DNA of 64,000 nt from contig CM057233.1 of NCBI GenBank assembly GCA_029891385.1, positions 12,651,460-12,715,459 of the forward strand, written 5' to 3'. The translations under genes were made by a program, and so were the position numbers. The number at the start of each line of letters is the position of its first letter. Positions within the stretch are counted from its first letter, which is position 1. This document shows, one piece after another, positions 1 to 10,344 of the stretch. The DNA comes from Erythroxylum novogranatense (Eukaryota > Streptophyta > Magnoliopsida > Malpighiales > Erythroxylaceae). The notes beneath the pieces were generated by a model. The model made no database searches and had not been told where the DNA came from. It was given only the letters and a program-made list of their open reading frames with translations.

Positions 1-959
1 GCAACACATCACGAACCCCAATCGACCGTAAAGTAATTGGTTTGACTAATGAACCCGAGCTCATCAGAACCGGATCACGAACCTTTCCATAGACAATTAT
101 CGTGTAATTCGCCCTTTCACCATCCTATACCCTACTTGGTTATGAGTATGGTCAAAGTGTCAACTCTCACTAGACCGAGTCTAGCCCAGTGATATCGGGT
201 CTCGTCCGACTCATTACTTTATATGTCCACGAAGACCCTCTTCATGACACGGTGTGCTCCGCCGCGAGACTTCCAAGTAATGATCCCGACAAGAAGCTAC
301 GGGTATCTATTCGCTATTCCGTAAGTGGTGAATCCTTTATTGGCTACTCAATTACCTTCAATACCTCAAACTGCACTCCAAGCACCACCCTATGAGCGAC
401 CTCCGAAGGCAACAAGGAATGGAGTCAAAGCACGTAATCAAGATTCAAGATATCCTCGAGTACCTCAAGTCTAAGGATACTTGCACCATTGCTATGATGA
501 GATTATCACTGACATTATAATAGAATACCCATGTGATGATCTCATGGCAAGTCATCCAATGTACTTACTACCACTAGTAAGCATCCACATGTCAAATCTA
601 AATATCTCAATATTTATAGTTTCTGAGATCCACTGCTTGATCCAATTAAGGAATATGACATGTGCTAGTCTATCCGGATTAACAATGTCCAGTCTCGTTA
701 ATCCTATGACTAGGGATAATTTAGATACTGACATAATTGCACATGATAGGAATCTCAATAGTATGATCACATCATAATTTCCTTCATGTTATGTCATATA
801 TCATGGACTTCATTAATTTGATTAAAGATCAACATCAATTCATAACAAAATGAATATCAAATAAATGAAATATGCCTTGCTTTATTTATTCATAAAGTCT
901 GTACATGACTATGAACAAAATGTGCTAAAGGGGATTGCCTTTAGGGCACTACTCTAACA
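1..959 (-). mobile_element. Copia LTR, 5' part, cut by the window edge
   Basis: Reverse complement matches the first half of the copia LTRs at 31009 and 38862 almost base for base. The LTR start (TGTTAGAGTAGTGCCC, read on the minus strand) lies at 959, and the copy runs off the left edge before its promoter half. The sequence outside the LTR start is not a polypurine tract, so this is a 5' LTR or a solo LTR rather than a 3' LTR. TSD and the other end are not visible. Confidence 0.9.
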
Positions 960-1085
960 ATCTTATGGTACTGGACATACATAAGTCGACTTACACTAGT
1001 GAACAAGGCGACTTATCAGTACCGAGCAAGCATAAGTCGACTTACAGATGGTACAAGTTGACTTACACCTACATGAACATGTACA
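960..1085. repeat. Orphan stretch with four AAGTCGACTTA-like palindromes
   Basis: Four copies of a palindromic core (TAAGTCGACTTA and one- or two-base variants such as AAGGCGACTTA and AAGTTGACTTA) lie at intervals of about 25-30 bases. The stretch sits between the copia LTR start and the first base of homology to the Del/Tekay-like LTR at about 1086. It matches neither neighbour. It may be a variable 5' segment of the following LTR, with the rest left of the copia insertion, or a remnant of a copia leader. Confidence 0.55.
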
Positions 1086-1261
1086 GTGAATGAGTTGATT
1101 TGAATGGAATTGAAAAGCAAAAAATGAATAGTGAAAGTGTTAGTTTTTAGAGAATCAGAAAGTTTGAAAATTTTTGGGATGAATAGTAATAGTATTGGGT
1201 GTTTGATCAGAAACTTTTGTGAATTTTTCTGTGTTGATTTAGGCAGATTTTGATAAAATGA

Positions 1262-2107
1262 TCTTCATAAAAGTTGTAGATTTTCTTGATAGCTTTCTAT
1301 TGCTATAAAGTATGACATTTTTCGACATTGGAGTTGAAAGTTATGATTAATTGAAATTTGGATTTGCTTAGGTGATTTTTCTAACAGGGTAGCCACAAAT
1401 ATGTGGAGATTTGACCTAGTTAAAGGTAGATTTTTCTTTTTAGTTCTTCATAAAAGTTGTAGTTTTCCTTGATAGCTTTCTATCGCTATAAAGTATGACA
1501 TTTTTTGATATCAAGATTGAAAGTTATGATCTTTTGAATGTTTGTATGTTGTTCCAAAGATTATTTTGCTTTGTTTTTGAAAATGTCCATAAGGGTAGGT
1601 TTTGTAGTTGCTGTGCTTTGAGGCAAATTCTAGACTGATATGGTTTGAATTAGATCAAGTAGCCTTATTGAAAGTTATAGAGGAATTTTATAACTTTTCA
1701 ATGATATATAATATGCCATTTTTGGATGTGAGAAGTGAAATATATGAATTATTGAAGTTTGGATGTGGTTTAGGGTGTATTTATGGGGCAAAAATTTTGA
1801 TTGAAATTTTGACCCATTTAGAGGTTGAAATTGCTTTTAAGTTCTCATAAAAGTTGTAGAATGTGTTTTTATCTTTCCATTTACATAAAGCATGAAATTT
1901 TTGGACAATGAAATAGAAAGTTATGATTTTTAGAAGTTGTGTTACTATTTAGGATGACATTTATGGGACATATACTTTGAAATAAATTTTGTCCCCTATA
2001 GAGGCCAAATTTGTTTTTGAGTTCTTCATAGAAATTATAGAGCTTTCTTTTCTCTTTCCATGGATACCAAATTTGAAAATTTTGAAGTTCTAAGTGAAAA
2101 GTTATGC
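1262..2107 (+). repeat. Five degenerate modules at about 190-base spacing
   Basis: Modules begin near 1262, 1442, 1662, 1838 and 2020. Each opens with a variant of TTCATAAAAGTTGTAG, continues with TAGCTTTC or TCTTTCCAT, then a TATAAAGTATG-like phrase, and closes with AAAGTTATGA or a variant. Related modules occur in the other long LTRs, for example near 28372, 28755, 28935, 29118, 51662 and 56550. Confidence 0.75.
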
Positions 2108-2164
2108 ATTTAAGAATTTCAGATGAAGAAAAGAAGGAAAAAAAGAAAAATATCCGCAGGTTTT

Positions 2165-2285
2165 GGCATGCCGTGAGATGAAGGCCTTGGTTGTCGCCCT
2201 CGCGACATCAGGCTGTGGACATCGCGCCGCAACCAACTCGTGAGGGCGACCTGGTCGCCTCGCGAGTTGCTCGCGAGGGTGACCA
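2165..2285 (+). repeat. CG-rich palindromic block, CTCGCGAG type
   Basis: In an otherwise AT-rich LTR this block is dense in CpG and repeats GTCGCCCTCGCGAC, GCCTCGCGAG and GCTCGCGAGG, many of them self-complementary. The minus-strand relative has an equivalent block at 61436-61575. It follows the last 190-base module and precedes the phrase CCGATTGACCTGA, the same relative position as arrays in other LTRs here. Confidence 0.8.
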
Positions 2286-3250
2286 GACCCTTTTCATTTT
2301 TTTGCTTCTAATTTTTTTGTATGGCATCCGATTGACCTGATTTTTAAAGCATTGGATTCCTAAAACATTCCTCTACCTCTCCATGAAAATTATGGATTTT
2401 TAAGATTAATTTGAAAAAGATTGATTGAATCAAAGTGAGAGGATTGATTAAAGAATTTGAGTTGGATATTTTTCTTAACATGCTTAGGTATTTGGGTGAT
2501 ATCTTGATTTGTAGAGATCCAATTGAGTTGAATTTTGTTTTTAATTAAACTAGAGACATGGAGCTACAAGTTATCTGAAGGAACAGAATTTCAATTGAGT
2601 CCCTCAAACTTTCAATTTCTGAATTGAAGTTGGGTTTAGTGTTCAATCTTGGATTAGTAAGAGCTAAAAGTGTTTTGACCATAACTTTTGCTCTAGTAAT
2701 CTAAATGAGATGATTCTTAATTTTGATTAAACTAGAGATATAGAACTACAAATGTTCTGATGAAATTGAGTTTCAACTCAGTCTCTAAGAGTGTCAATGT
2801 TTGGATGGAAATCAAGCATAGGAAAATGTTTTAGTATAAGAACAGTCTGGAAATGTTTAGTGTATAATTTTTAGACTGTTGAATCAAATTGAATGATGTT
2901 GGTATCATTAGAAAATTGAGACAATGAGAAATAATTCTCTAGAAGGAAGTGTGAGCAAATCCCTTCAATTTGATGATTAGAAAAATTTCTTAAGTTAAGC
3001 ATGATTTTGAGGTTTTGTTATATTATATGATTTTGGGGAATTAATTAGCATGCTAATGTGAGTAATTAGCATGTTAATGTAAGTAAGATCATATGACATG
3101 GATTAAATTGAATTAAAGAGTTAAGAATGCATGAGGGGAAACATTGAAAGATCACTTAAGCATTAAGGTTTCAAGGCTTTAATGTAAGGGTAAAGTGGTC
3201 ATTGCTCTTTCATTAATGGCATTTTTGTAATTAAAGGTTGGTATTGCTTC

Positions 3251-3484
3251 TATAAGGAAGGCAGTGCACGAAATTGAGAGAAAGAAAAGAACAAAAGAAA
3301 AAGAAAAGAAAGAAGAGTGTGTTTTGGATGGAGAAGAGGAGAACGAAGAAAGAAAATTTGGGTTTTGTTTTTTTTCTTGGTTTTGAAGAGGGATTTTGAT
3401 GTTTATTCAAGGGGAAAAAAGGAAGAGGAGCATGAGAGTTTCCATTCAAGCTAAGGAACTTTACATTTGGTGAAAGATTAAGGT
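3251..3484 (+). promoter_or_regulatory. Putative LTR promoter and splice-donor region
   Basis: A TATAAGG box at 3251 is followed by an A/G-rich stretch and then TAAGGTAAGA at 3480-3489, a good plant 5' splice-site match (GT at 3483). The order TATA, purine-rich leader, AGGTAAG recurs in the LTRs at 6275 and 55919 and on the minus strand near 60234. Transcription start and splicing are inferred. Confidence 0.4.
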
Positions 3485-5404
3485 AAGAATAGGTTTGATT
3501 TGTTGGGTTTATGAAAAGATTTTTGGTTTAGATAGCTTAAGAATGATATGGGTTTAAGTTTTCTAAGATTAATTTTGGTGATTATGTATCATGTGTTGTT
3601 CAATTTGAATTCCTATTAATTAGGGATTTTGTCTTGGATGAAGGAAATTAAGAGAGGTTATGGGAGCAAGAGTAGAGGCTTTGGACAAGTTTCAAGCATA
3701 GAAATGAGGTGGGTACCATGTTTATAATTTGAATTATGAGCCACTTATATGTTTTTTAAAAAAATTAAGAAGATAAAATGATCTCAAATTCATTTTTTTC
3801 GAATGATTTGATAAATTGCTACAATGGTTAAATTCATTGTTTTTGAATGATTTAAGAAATTGTTACAATTATTGCATTCCTTGTTTTTGAATGATTGAGA
3901 AATTGATAGTGAATTTAGGAGAAATTGATAGTGAATTTAGTTGAAATTGTGGAATTGTGAATGGAAATGTGTTGAAATATGACATGTTTATGAAAACTAA
4001 GTTTTTGAAAAGTGCCGTTGGGCAATCCGCTTTCAAGTGTGAAATGTATGTTATGTAGGTTCGGTTAGGTCCCATAAGTTTGTCAAGTGCACTTGTCAAT
4101 AGGCTTCTCCCGCCTGCCCATTAGTAGCATGGAGCTCCTTCAAGGACTCCCATAAGTTCACGACTACATACAATCGCTATGCGGAAATGGGTAGCACGTT
4201 CTTTTTTTGGACCAACCCAAACTATTCTGATGTGCTTATGTGCTCATATGTGTGTTTATAAGTTTGATGCATACATGATTTAAAATTGCTCATAAATTAT
4301 TTTGATAAATTGAGAATTTTTGAGAAATAAGTATTTGATGGTTTCTACTGTGAAATTACTATGAAATGGCAATGAGTTTTGAAAATAGTTTTTGCTTATT
4401 TTTCTGTTATAAGCATGTTACCTACGGGCTGTAAAGCTCACCTCCCCTTTCATTCCCATCTCCAAGTAATGAGCAGGAGATCGGATGAAAGAAAATCAAG
4501 ACATCTGTTTGTTTATGTATATGATGTGTTTTTAAGTTAGATTGTTGTAAGAATACAATCTGACACATATGTTAAGAATTTTGGGGTTTTTGTATCTTTT
4601 GTATTTGGACTTTTGATATTGGTGATGTAACATGGCTTGGAATGCCATTAAATTTTGTAAGCATTTATTTTAGGAAGTTAATGAGATATGGATTTGAAAG
4701 ATAAATTTGTGTATGAGATATGGATTTGTGTATGGTTTTGAAATATGAACCTGTGTATGGATATGTCATATGAATTTGTATATGGATGAGATGAGTTGAA
4801 TTCGAATGTAAGGTATCGGAAGAAGTTTTTCGTTTAAGTTGTTGAGTTTTGTATATAAATTATGGGTATATATGCGTGTGTGGGAGATTTTTATGGAAAA
4901 AGAAAGATAAGTGTTTTTTTTTTAAAAAGATGAGATATGAGATATGATTAAATTGGAGGAATCATATAAATTGAGGCTTGAGTGGGATTGATAAAGTCCA
5001 TTTGGCAATTGAAGTTGCTTTGAATAAGGGTGGATGAATCTCACATTTGAAATTGAAATTGCTTTAAATGATATTGAAAAAAAAATCTATACCGTTTTGG
5101 ATTGGTTTAGACCAAGTGTGTCTTCCTAGTTTTCCAATGTTTTTATAAAGTATGCGCTTTTGGATGTTAGAATTAAGAGTTTTGACCGCTAAGCCTTTTC
5201 GATTTCTTGATTCTTTAAGCTTCCGCTTCCTTTGGTTTCCGCACTCGCTTTCGGATCCGAAGTTGGCCCACTTTCAATTTTTGATTTCTTTCATTTTCTT
5301 CCTCACATGCTTTATTTGATTCCCCTTTTGATTTTTTTCGTTTTTGCCCACTTTGTTTTTCGATTTATGATTCCAAGGTTGGGTTTCAGAAACGGGGCAC
5401 AACA

Positions 5405-6181
5405 TCTTTCCTCTTGAAGATGTAGCAATGGCTAGAGTTCAATGGGCTTCAAAGGGGAGTAGTTTATTCCATATCCAGCTACATTGTTATGAACTCCTAG
5501 GTTTAGGATTTATAATTTGTAGTTGAATATTCTTGATTAGAGTTTAATCAAGTGTTGGACATTCAATGTGTTATTAGGATTTGTTGATGTAGAACTTGGA
5601 AGTTAAATATATGAAGTCTTATATATGTCTATTTGTGATTTGGTTAATTCTCTTTTATCTGCCTAGTTGTGATTGATATTGAGATGGTTCTAGATCCCAA
5701 ATTGACTTATTACATTGGCTTACCCATTGCACACACTAAGAACATTCAACAAGGTTTTAAGAAATGGAGTTTATTGATTAAAACCTTGGACTTAAGGAGT
5801 TTTTAAGGTTTACCATTTAAAACTTAGTGATTCACTCCCATAAAAATTCATTTTGAACTGTGATAACCAAAACTCATTTTGAAGAGGATATTATCATCAT
5901 TTGATCATTGTTTTCATTTTATCGTTTTTTATTCCCGAAATCCAAAAATATTTTTCATTACATTTTCTTACAATTCACTTGTTTTTGTCCAAATTTCCAA
6001 AGATTAAAACCCCCACTTCCTTGCTAATTTGGTTTGCATATCATGACATATAGGCTAGCTTAGCTCCATTCATCAGGTTCCAATTAAGTGAAATGACCTG
6101 AGGTTGCATTCTATACTGCAATCCTTGGAATTAAAATTTTTGATTTGACCTCCAAGGGTAAGAATAAAAGGCTTCGAATTA
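5405..6181 (+). mobile_element. Athila-like 5' LTR, right part
   Basis: Aligns from TCTTTCCTCTTGA through GGCTTCGAATTA with 17602-18374 with few differences. The end is placed at 6181 because homology to the 3' LTR stops there (TTA here, TCA in the 3' copy) and the primer-binding site follows three bases later. Confidence 0.85.
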
Positions 6182-6184
6182 AAA

Positions 6185-6201
6185 TGACGTCATTGCTGGG
6201 G
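6185..6201 (+). other. Primer-binding site, decayed tRNA-Asp type
   Basis: TGACGTCATTGCTGGGG aligns with the Athila/Tat primer site TGGCGCCGTTGCCGGGG. All four differences are C-to-T or G-to-A, as expected from deamination of methylated cytosine. It starts three bases after the LTR end. Confidence 0.8.
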
Positions 6202-6762
6202 AACCAAACAATTGATTCTTTAGGTTAGCTATTGTGATTTTTTGCTGCTGAGTGAGGTGAGGAACCTTAGTTTATGTTGGCCCCTGAAATTTTTATTTAT
6301 TTATTTAAGCATGTCTAAATTATTTTGAGGTATTGTCTAAATTGTTTTGAGGTTTTAGCTATTAAGAAATGGAAATTAAATGAGGGATTAAGTTTAAATT
6401 TGAGTGGAGTATGTTATTAGATATTAAAAGGAATAAAGTGGCTTAAGAGCAATTTGGGAAGTTTACTCATGTTTTTAAAGACTAAGGCTTTCATGGAGGG
6501 CTTCATTGGTCTTTTAGCTTAAATTAAAATAAAAAGGAAGAGAATTTAAAGAAGTGTAGTCGTATGTGAAGAGTGGAGGCTGAAATTACAAGGGAAAAAG
6601 AAGAGAGGACAAATGGCTAGTGAAGATTAGATATCAAAACTACGTAGTTTTGAGGGTGGAGCTTAGGCTTTTAACTTAAAAGACATGTGTTATGGCTTGA
6701 GAAAGTAAAGTCAAAAAAATATCAAGAGAAAGGAGAGAGTGAGAGTTTTGGATAGGTAAAGA

Positions 6763-6810
6763 AGAAGAAGAAGAAGAAGAAGAAGAAGAAGAAGAAGAGA
6801 GAAGAAGAAA
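6763..6810 (+). repeat. GAA microsatellite
   Basis: About 14 near-perfect GAA units, broken near the end by GAGA. It lies in the purine-rich presumed leader of the solo LTR, upstream of the splice-donor-like site. Confidence 0.9.
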
Positions 6811-7562
6811 GGATAGGGCTTTAGTTCATCTTGCTTTAGAAAGGAGAAGGAAAAAGGAAGAGGAAAGGGAAATCCTCCATTAGAAGCAAAGAGTGGATTT
6901 TCGTGGGTCTCTCCTTAAGGTAAGAGAAATATGAATTCTTTTGGAATTATTGATGGGTTTTAGTGAAAATAGTTTAAGTTAGGTATGGGTAAAGTTAGAT
7001 GGGTTAATTTTCATGTTTTCATCTCCTTAGAATGGCCAATTTTAACATCTCATGCTTCCTATGGGATTTTATGTTTGATGAAGGTTAAGAGAGGGAATTG
7101 AAGTGAAAGGAAAGGCCAATTGTTCAAGCTCCTAGCTAAAGGAACTAAGGTGGGTAATATTTTAACGATTGAGAGAATAAGCTACTCAATTTTTTGAAAT
7201 AAATGCTATCTAATGCTTTCAAATGATTTATAAAGTTATATAAATGATTCTTTGTGATGGTTTGAACTTGTATGAGATGTTTTTACATTTTTGAAATAAT
7301 TGTGAAATGTTTTGTGAAGTGAAAAAGTTTGGATACTTGATTTCAGAATAATGACATTTTGGAGACATTGCGTAAAAGTGAATAATTGCAAGAGCCATTT
7401 GTGACTAATGTCCATGAATTGTTGTGAATTATGTAATATACATGCTTGTTTGAGTTTGTGGTGGTCCCTTATGTGTGATAGGTGCACTGCCAAAATTATA
7501 GCTTCTCCCGCCGCCTGCTAAGGGCCATGGAGCTCCTCACGGACTCCCACATGTGTTCACGG

Positions 7563-7593
7563 CTACACATGATCGCTTTGCAGAAATGTGTAG
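7563..7593 (+). other. Conserved hairpin in LTR leader
   Basis: CTACACAT (7563-7570) pairs perfectly with ATGTGTAG (7586-7593) across a 15-base loop containing CGCTTTGCAG. Equivalents occur at 4164-4194, 53516-53546, 53563-53593 and, on the minus strand, 55333-55363. Confidence 0.65.
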
Positions 7594-9085
7594 TACGTCC
7601 CGATGGACCCACCCAAACCAACTTATATGTGATTATGTGATATGCTTGTCTAAGTTGTTTTTGTATGTTATGTTGTTTTGTAAATGTTTTTGATAAATTG
7701 ATTTACCACTTTCTCTGTGCTTATGTGATCTTGATGTGTAATTGGTGTGATGAAATGAGTTTTACAAGAGGTTTTGATAAATTGAAAGAGTTTCGATCAA
7801 TGTGATTTTGGCTTTGGAAATGAATGATGAAATGAAATTATGAAAAGTTTTGAGGATTTTGAAAGGTTTTTATCAATCTGAAAGTTGCTTTGAGAATGAG
7901 AAATAAAGAATGTTTTTGTTTATTTCTTAATTATTAAGCTGTTACCCACTGAGCCGTCGAGCTCACACCCCTTTTCCCCTCCACAGGTGATGAGCGGAAA
8001 CCCGAGTTACAGTTTTGGGATTGAGGCATCACCCCGATGCTTTTACTTAGAAGTCATTTTTTTGAAATAAAACATTAGGTTGCATTTGGAGTATTGATTC
8101 ACTTTGTATTTTAACTTTTTCTAATTTGGGTTGTAATCGGGCTAGATGCCCTTTGAAGCTTTTTATTGACTTATCTCTATGTAAATATAAGGGTTTTGTA
8201 GTTTAAAGTGTATCTTGTATATGTTTTCTAAGAATGCATGGATGTATGGTTGAAATTGATAAAAGCAAGTATGAGATGGTATTTCTTAGGTTTTGAAATG
8301 AATAGATACCTAAGAGTGTGTTACTGCCATTAGAATTTGGGATAATTGGATTAGATTGAGTTGTGGAAGAGTGGATATTGAGTTTTCTCTATGCAGGTGA
8401 TGGAGTTTAGATGAGAAAATTGAAGTTTGGCTAGTGGAATATTTAAAGGAGGTGCTGTCAAATTTTTGCAAAATTTGACAGAAATTTCGCTTAGGTTTTA
8501 GACCCTCTTAGTGTTTGAATTGAATTGAGGTGTCTTCGTGAAGATTATAGTATTTGTTGAGAGCTTTCCAACGATACAGAATTTGTCACTTTTGGACTTA
8601 GAATGAAGAAGTTATGAGGTTGGGAGTATATTCAGTTACTATTCATAATGCTATTTTACTGTTTCATTGGTCTTTATATGAGCAGTTCCTTTGAGTGACT
8701 TTTTACCTCTTTTAATGATGGAAATGACTTTTGCATCCTTCACGAAAGTTTTAAAGCATCTTGTTATCTATCCATTGAGGTATAATATGCAATTATTGGA
8801 ATATGGAGTAAGTTATGAAGATTGAAGTATGATTAAAGTCCATTTTGCTGGACATATAGCTTGTGTGTTTATGATAGCTTTGATGCTTAATGATTGAAAT
8901 TCATGGTTTTGATGAACCAATTAAGCTGGAAATTGTGTAGTTGGTGAGTTGAACTTGGAGTTTGATGTGTTATGAAGTATTTAGGCTTTGGAATGAGTGA
9001 ATTTGGGAAGTGTGAAAGTGTTTATGATGTAAGGTTGAAGTTTGGAAGCATTGGAGAGGCATTGGGGGATTTGGGGAGCCCCAGT

Positions 9086-9244
9086 GTCCGTTAAACGGAC
9101 ATGGGAGTCTGTTAAACGGACATTCTCGGGTGAAAAAACACCCCTTGGCCAGTTAATGTCCATTAAACAGACATGCATGTCCGTTTAACGGACTTTCTCA
9201 GGTCATTTGACATTCTGCTTTCGATTCATGTCCGTTTAACGGAC
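9086..9244 (+). repeat. Five 15-base palindromes, GTCCGTTTAACGGAC type
   Basis: Copies at 9086, 9107, 9158, 9179 and 9230. Each is 15 bases and self-complementary or nearly so (GTCCGTTAAACGGAC, GTCTGTTAAACGGAC, GTCCATTAAACAGAC, GTCCGTTTAACGGAC twice). Variants differ mostly by C-to-T or G-to-A. Confidence 0.93.
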
Positions 9245-10009
9245 ATCTACGGAAAAGATGGTGATTTTGGAAATATTTTGAGGTCGAATCTCATTTTGTG
9301 GTCTTCATGAGAGTTTTAGTTTTAGATGTTTTCTTTCTAATGGTCAAAAAACAAACTCAATCCGACATCTAGATTAAAAGTTATGGTAATCGCGCCAAAA
9401 GATGTTCAATTTGGTTTTGGTTGTGAACATAGTCTATTCTTTTGGGTATAACTCCCGCATCCGACCTCCAATTGAGGTGATTCTTAGACCAATAGGTTAC
9501 TAAGACATATATCTTACTCTCCATGAAAATTGGTACCATTTGAAGTTGAATTGGGGAAGTTTGCACTAAAGTAAATGAGAGGTCGGTTAGAAGAGCATGT
9601 TTAAAGTATGAGCTCTTTTACGCTTTTTAAGCATATCTTGAGTTATATAACTCCGTTTGGGGTAATTCTTGTTTCAAAGCGAACTTGAAACTTAAAGTTA
9701 CAATTTGTATGAATAAGTCAAATTATGATTTTGATGGTTAAATAGTGTGCGCTCACCACGATTGTGGAGTGACAACTAACGATCCTGCAAGGTAATAAGC
9801 ACAAGGCTTTAGGACTCAAAAAATTGGGCTCTGAAAATAGGGTCCAACATAATGGTATAAGAGAAAAAGTAATAACATTAAGTTTAAGCAGTTGGGTTTT
9901 GGTCCCAACAAATGTGATATTAGAACAAGAAGAATTACAATGAAACCACGCTCAAGTATGACGGTATTTTGATAAGAGTTGGATTCCGAAAACGGGACCC
10001 AACAGTTTA

Positions 10010-10344
10010 GATTGCATCTTAGATAGTTTAATGTCATACTTGTCAATAGCATAGGATTTTATTTTCTTTCGTTAACATAAATTTTCAAAAAACTCAAACA
10101 AATAGGATACCAAACTCTTTGAGCACCACATACTTAGCATTTTTACACTGCATAGTTTTGAACATTTGTTTGTTGCTTTTTCATACATACACACTGTACT
10201 TGCACACTTTACTATTACACACACTTTCATACACCACACACTTGCATCCTTCACATTTTGCCTTTTTAAATGTCTTTGTGTGCTTGCAAGAAAATTTTGT
10301 TACTTTTTATTTTATTTTAATTTCATTTAAATTTGTTTCCATGC
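10010..10344 (+). other. Athila leader between solo LTR and gag
   Basis: Pyrimidine- and CA-rich DNA with a run of ACACAC-like phrases at about 10180-10240. No ORF is convincing. It continues the leader that begins after the primer site at 6201. Confidence 0.6.

Larger units (their letters stand above)
1086..5404 (+). mobile_element. Del/Tekay-like long LTR, 5' end missing
   Basis: This stretch is co-linear with the reverse complement of the minus-strand LTR at 54832-55918 plus 60152-62400. For example, 3520-3630 matches the sequence around 55860-55918 and 60152-60210. It ends with the family terminus (AACGGGGCACAACA) at 5404, next to Athila LTR sequence. Order within it: about 190-base modules (1262-2107), a CG-rich palindromic block (2165-2285), a TATA-like box (3251), a splice-donor-like site (3483), a hairpin (4164-4194) and a conserved GC-rich block (4425-4490). 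About 190 bases of the 5' end are absent or replaced. There is no coding sequence. Confidence 0.8.
6275..10004 (+). mobile_element. Solo Del/Tekay-like LTR, TSD GTTTA
   Basis: Begins TGTTGGCCCCTGA and ends ACGGGACCCAACA, with GTTTA at 6270-6274 and 10005-10009. No primer site or interior follows, so LTR-LTR recombination has probably removed the rest. The same start is seen in the 3' LTR at 23912. Order: GAA microsatellite (6763-6810), splice-donor-like GT (6920), hairpin (7563-7593), splice-acceptor-like CCACAGGTGATGAG (7981-7994), diverged modules, palindromic array (9086-9244), and a 3' end extended in three steps (9826-10004). Confidence 0.93.

Noticed and set aside
2165..2285. CpG-island promoter of a host gene
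   Set aside because: The CG content comes only from the palindromic block within an LTR, and no gene follows.
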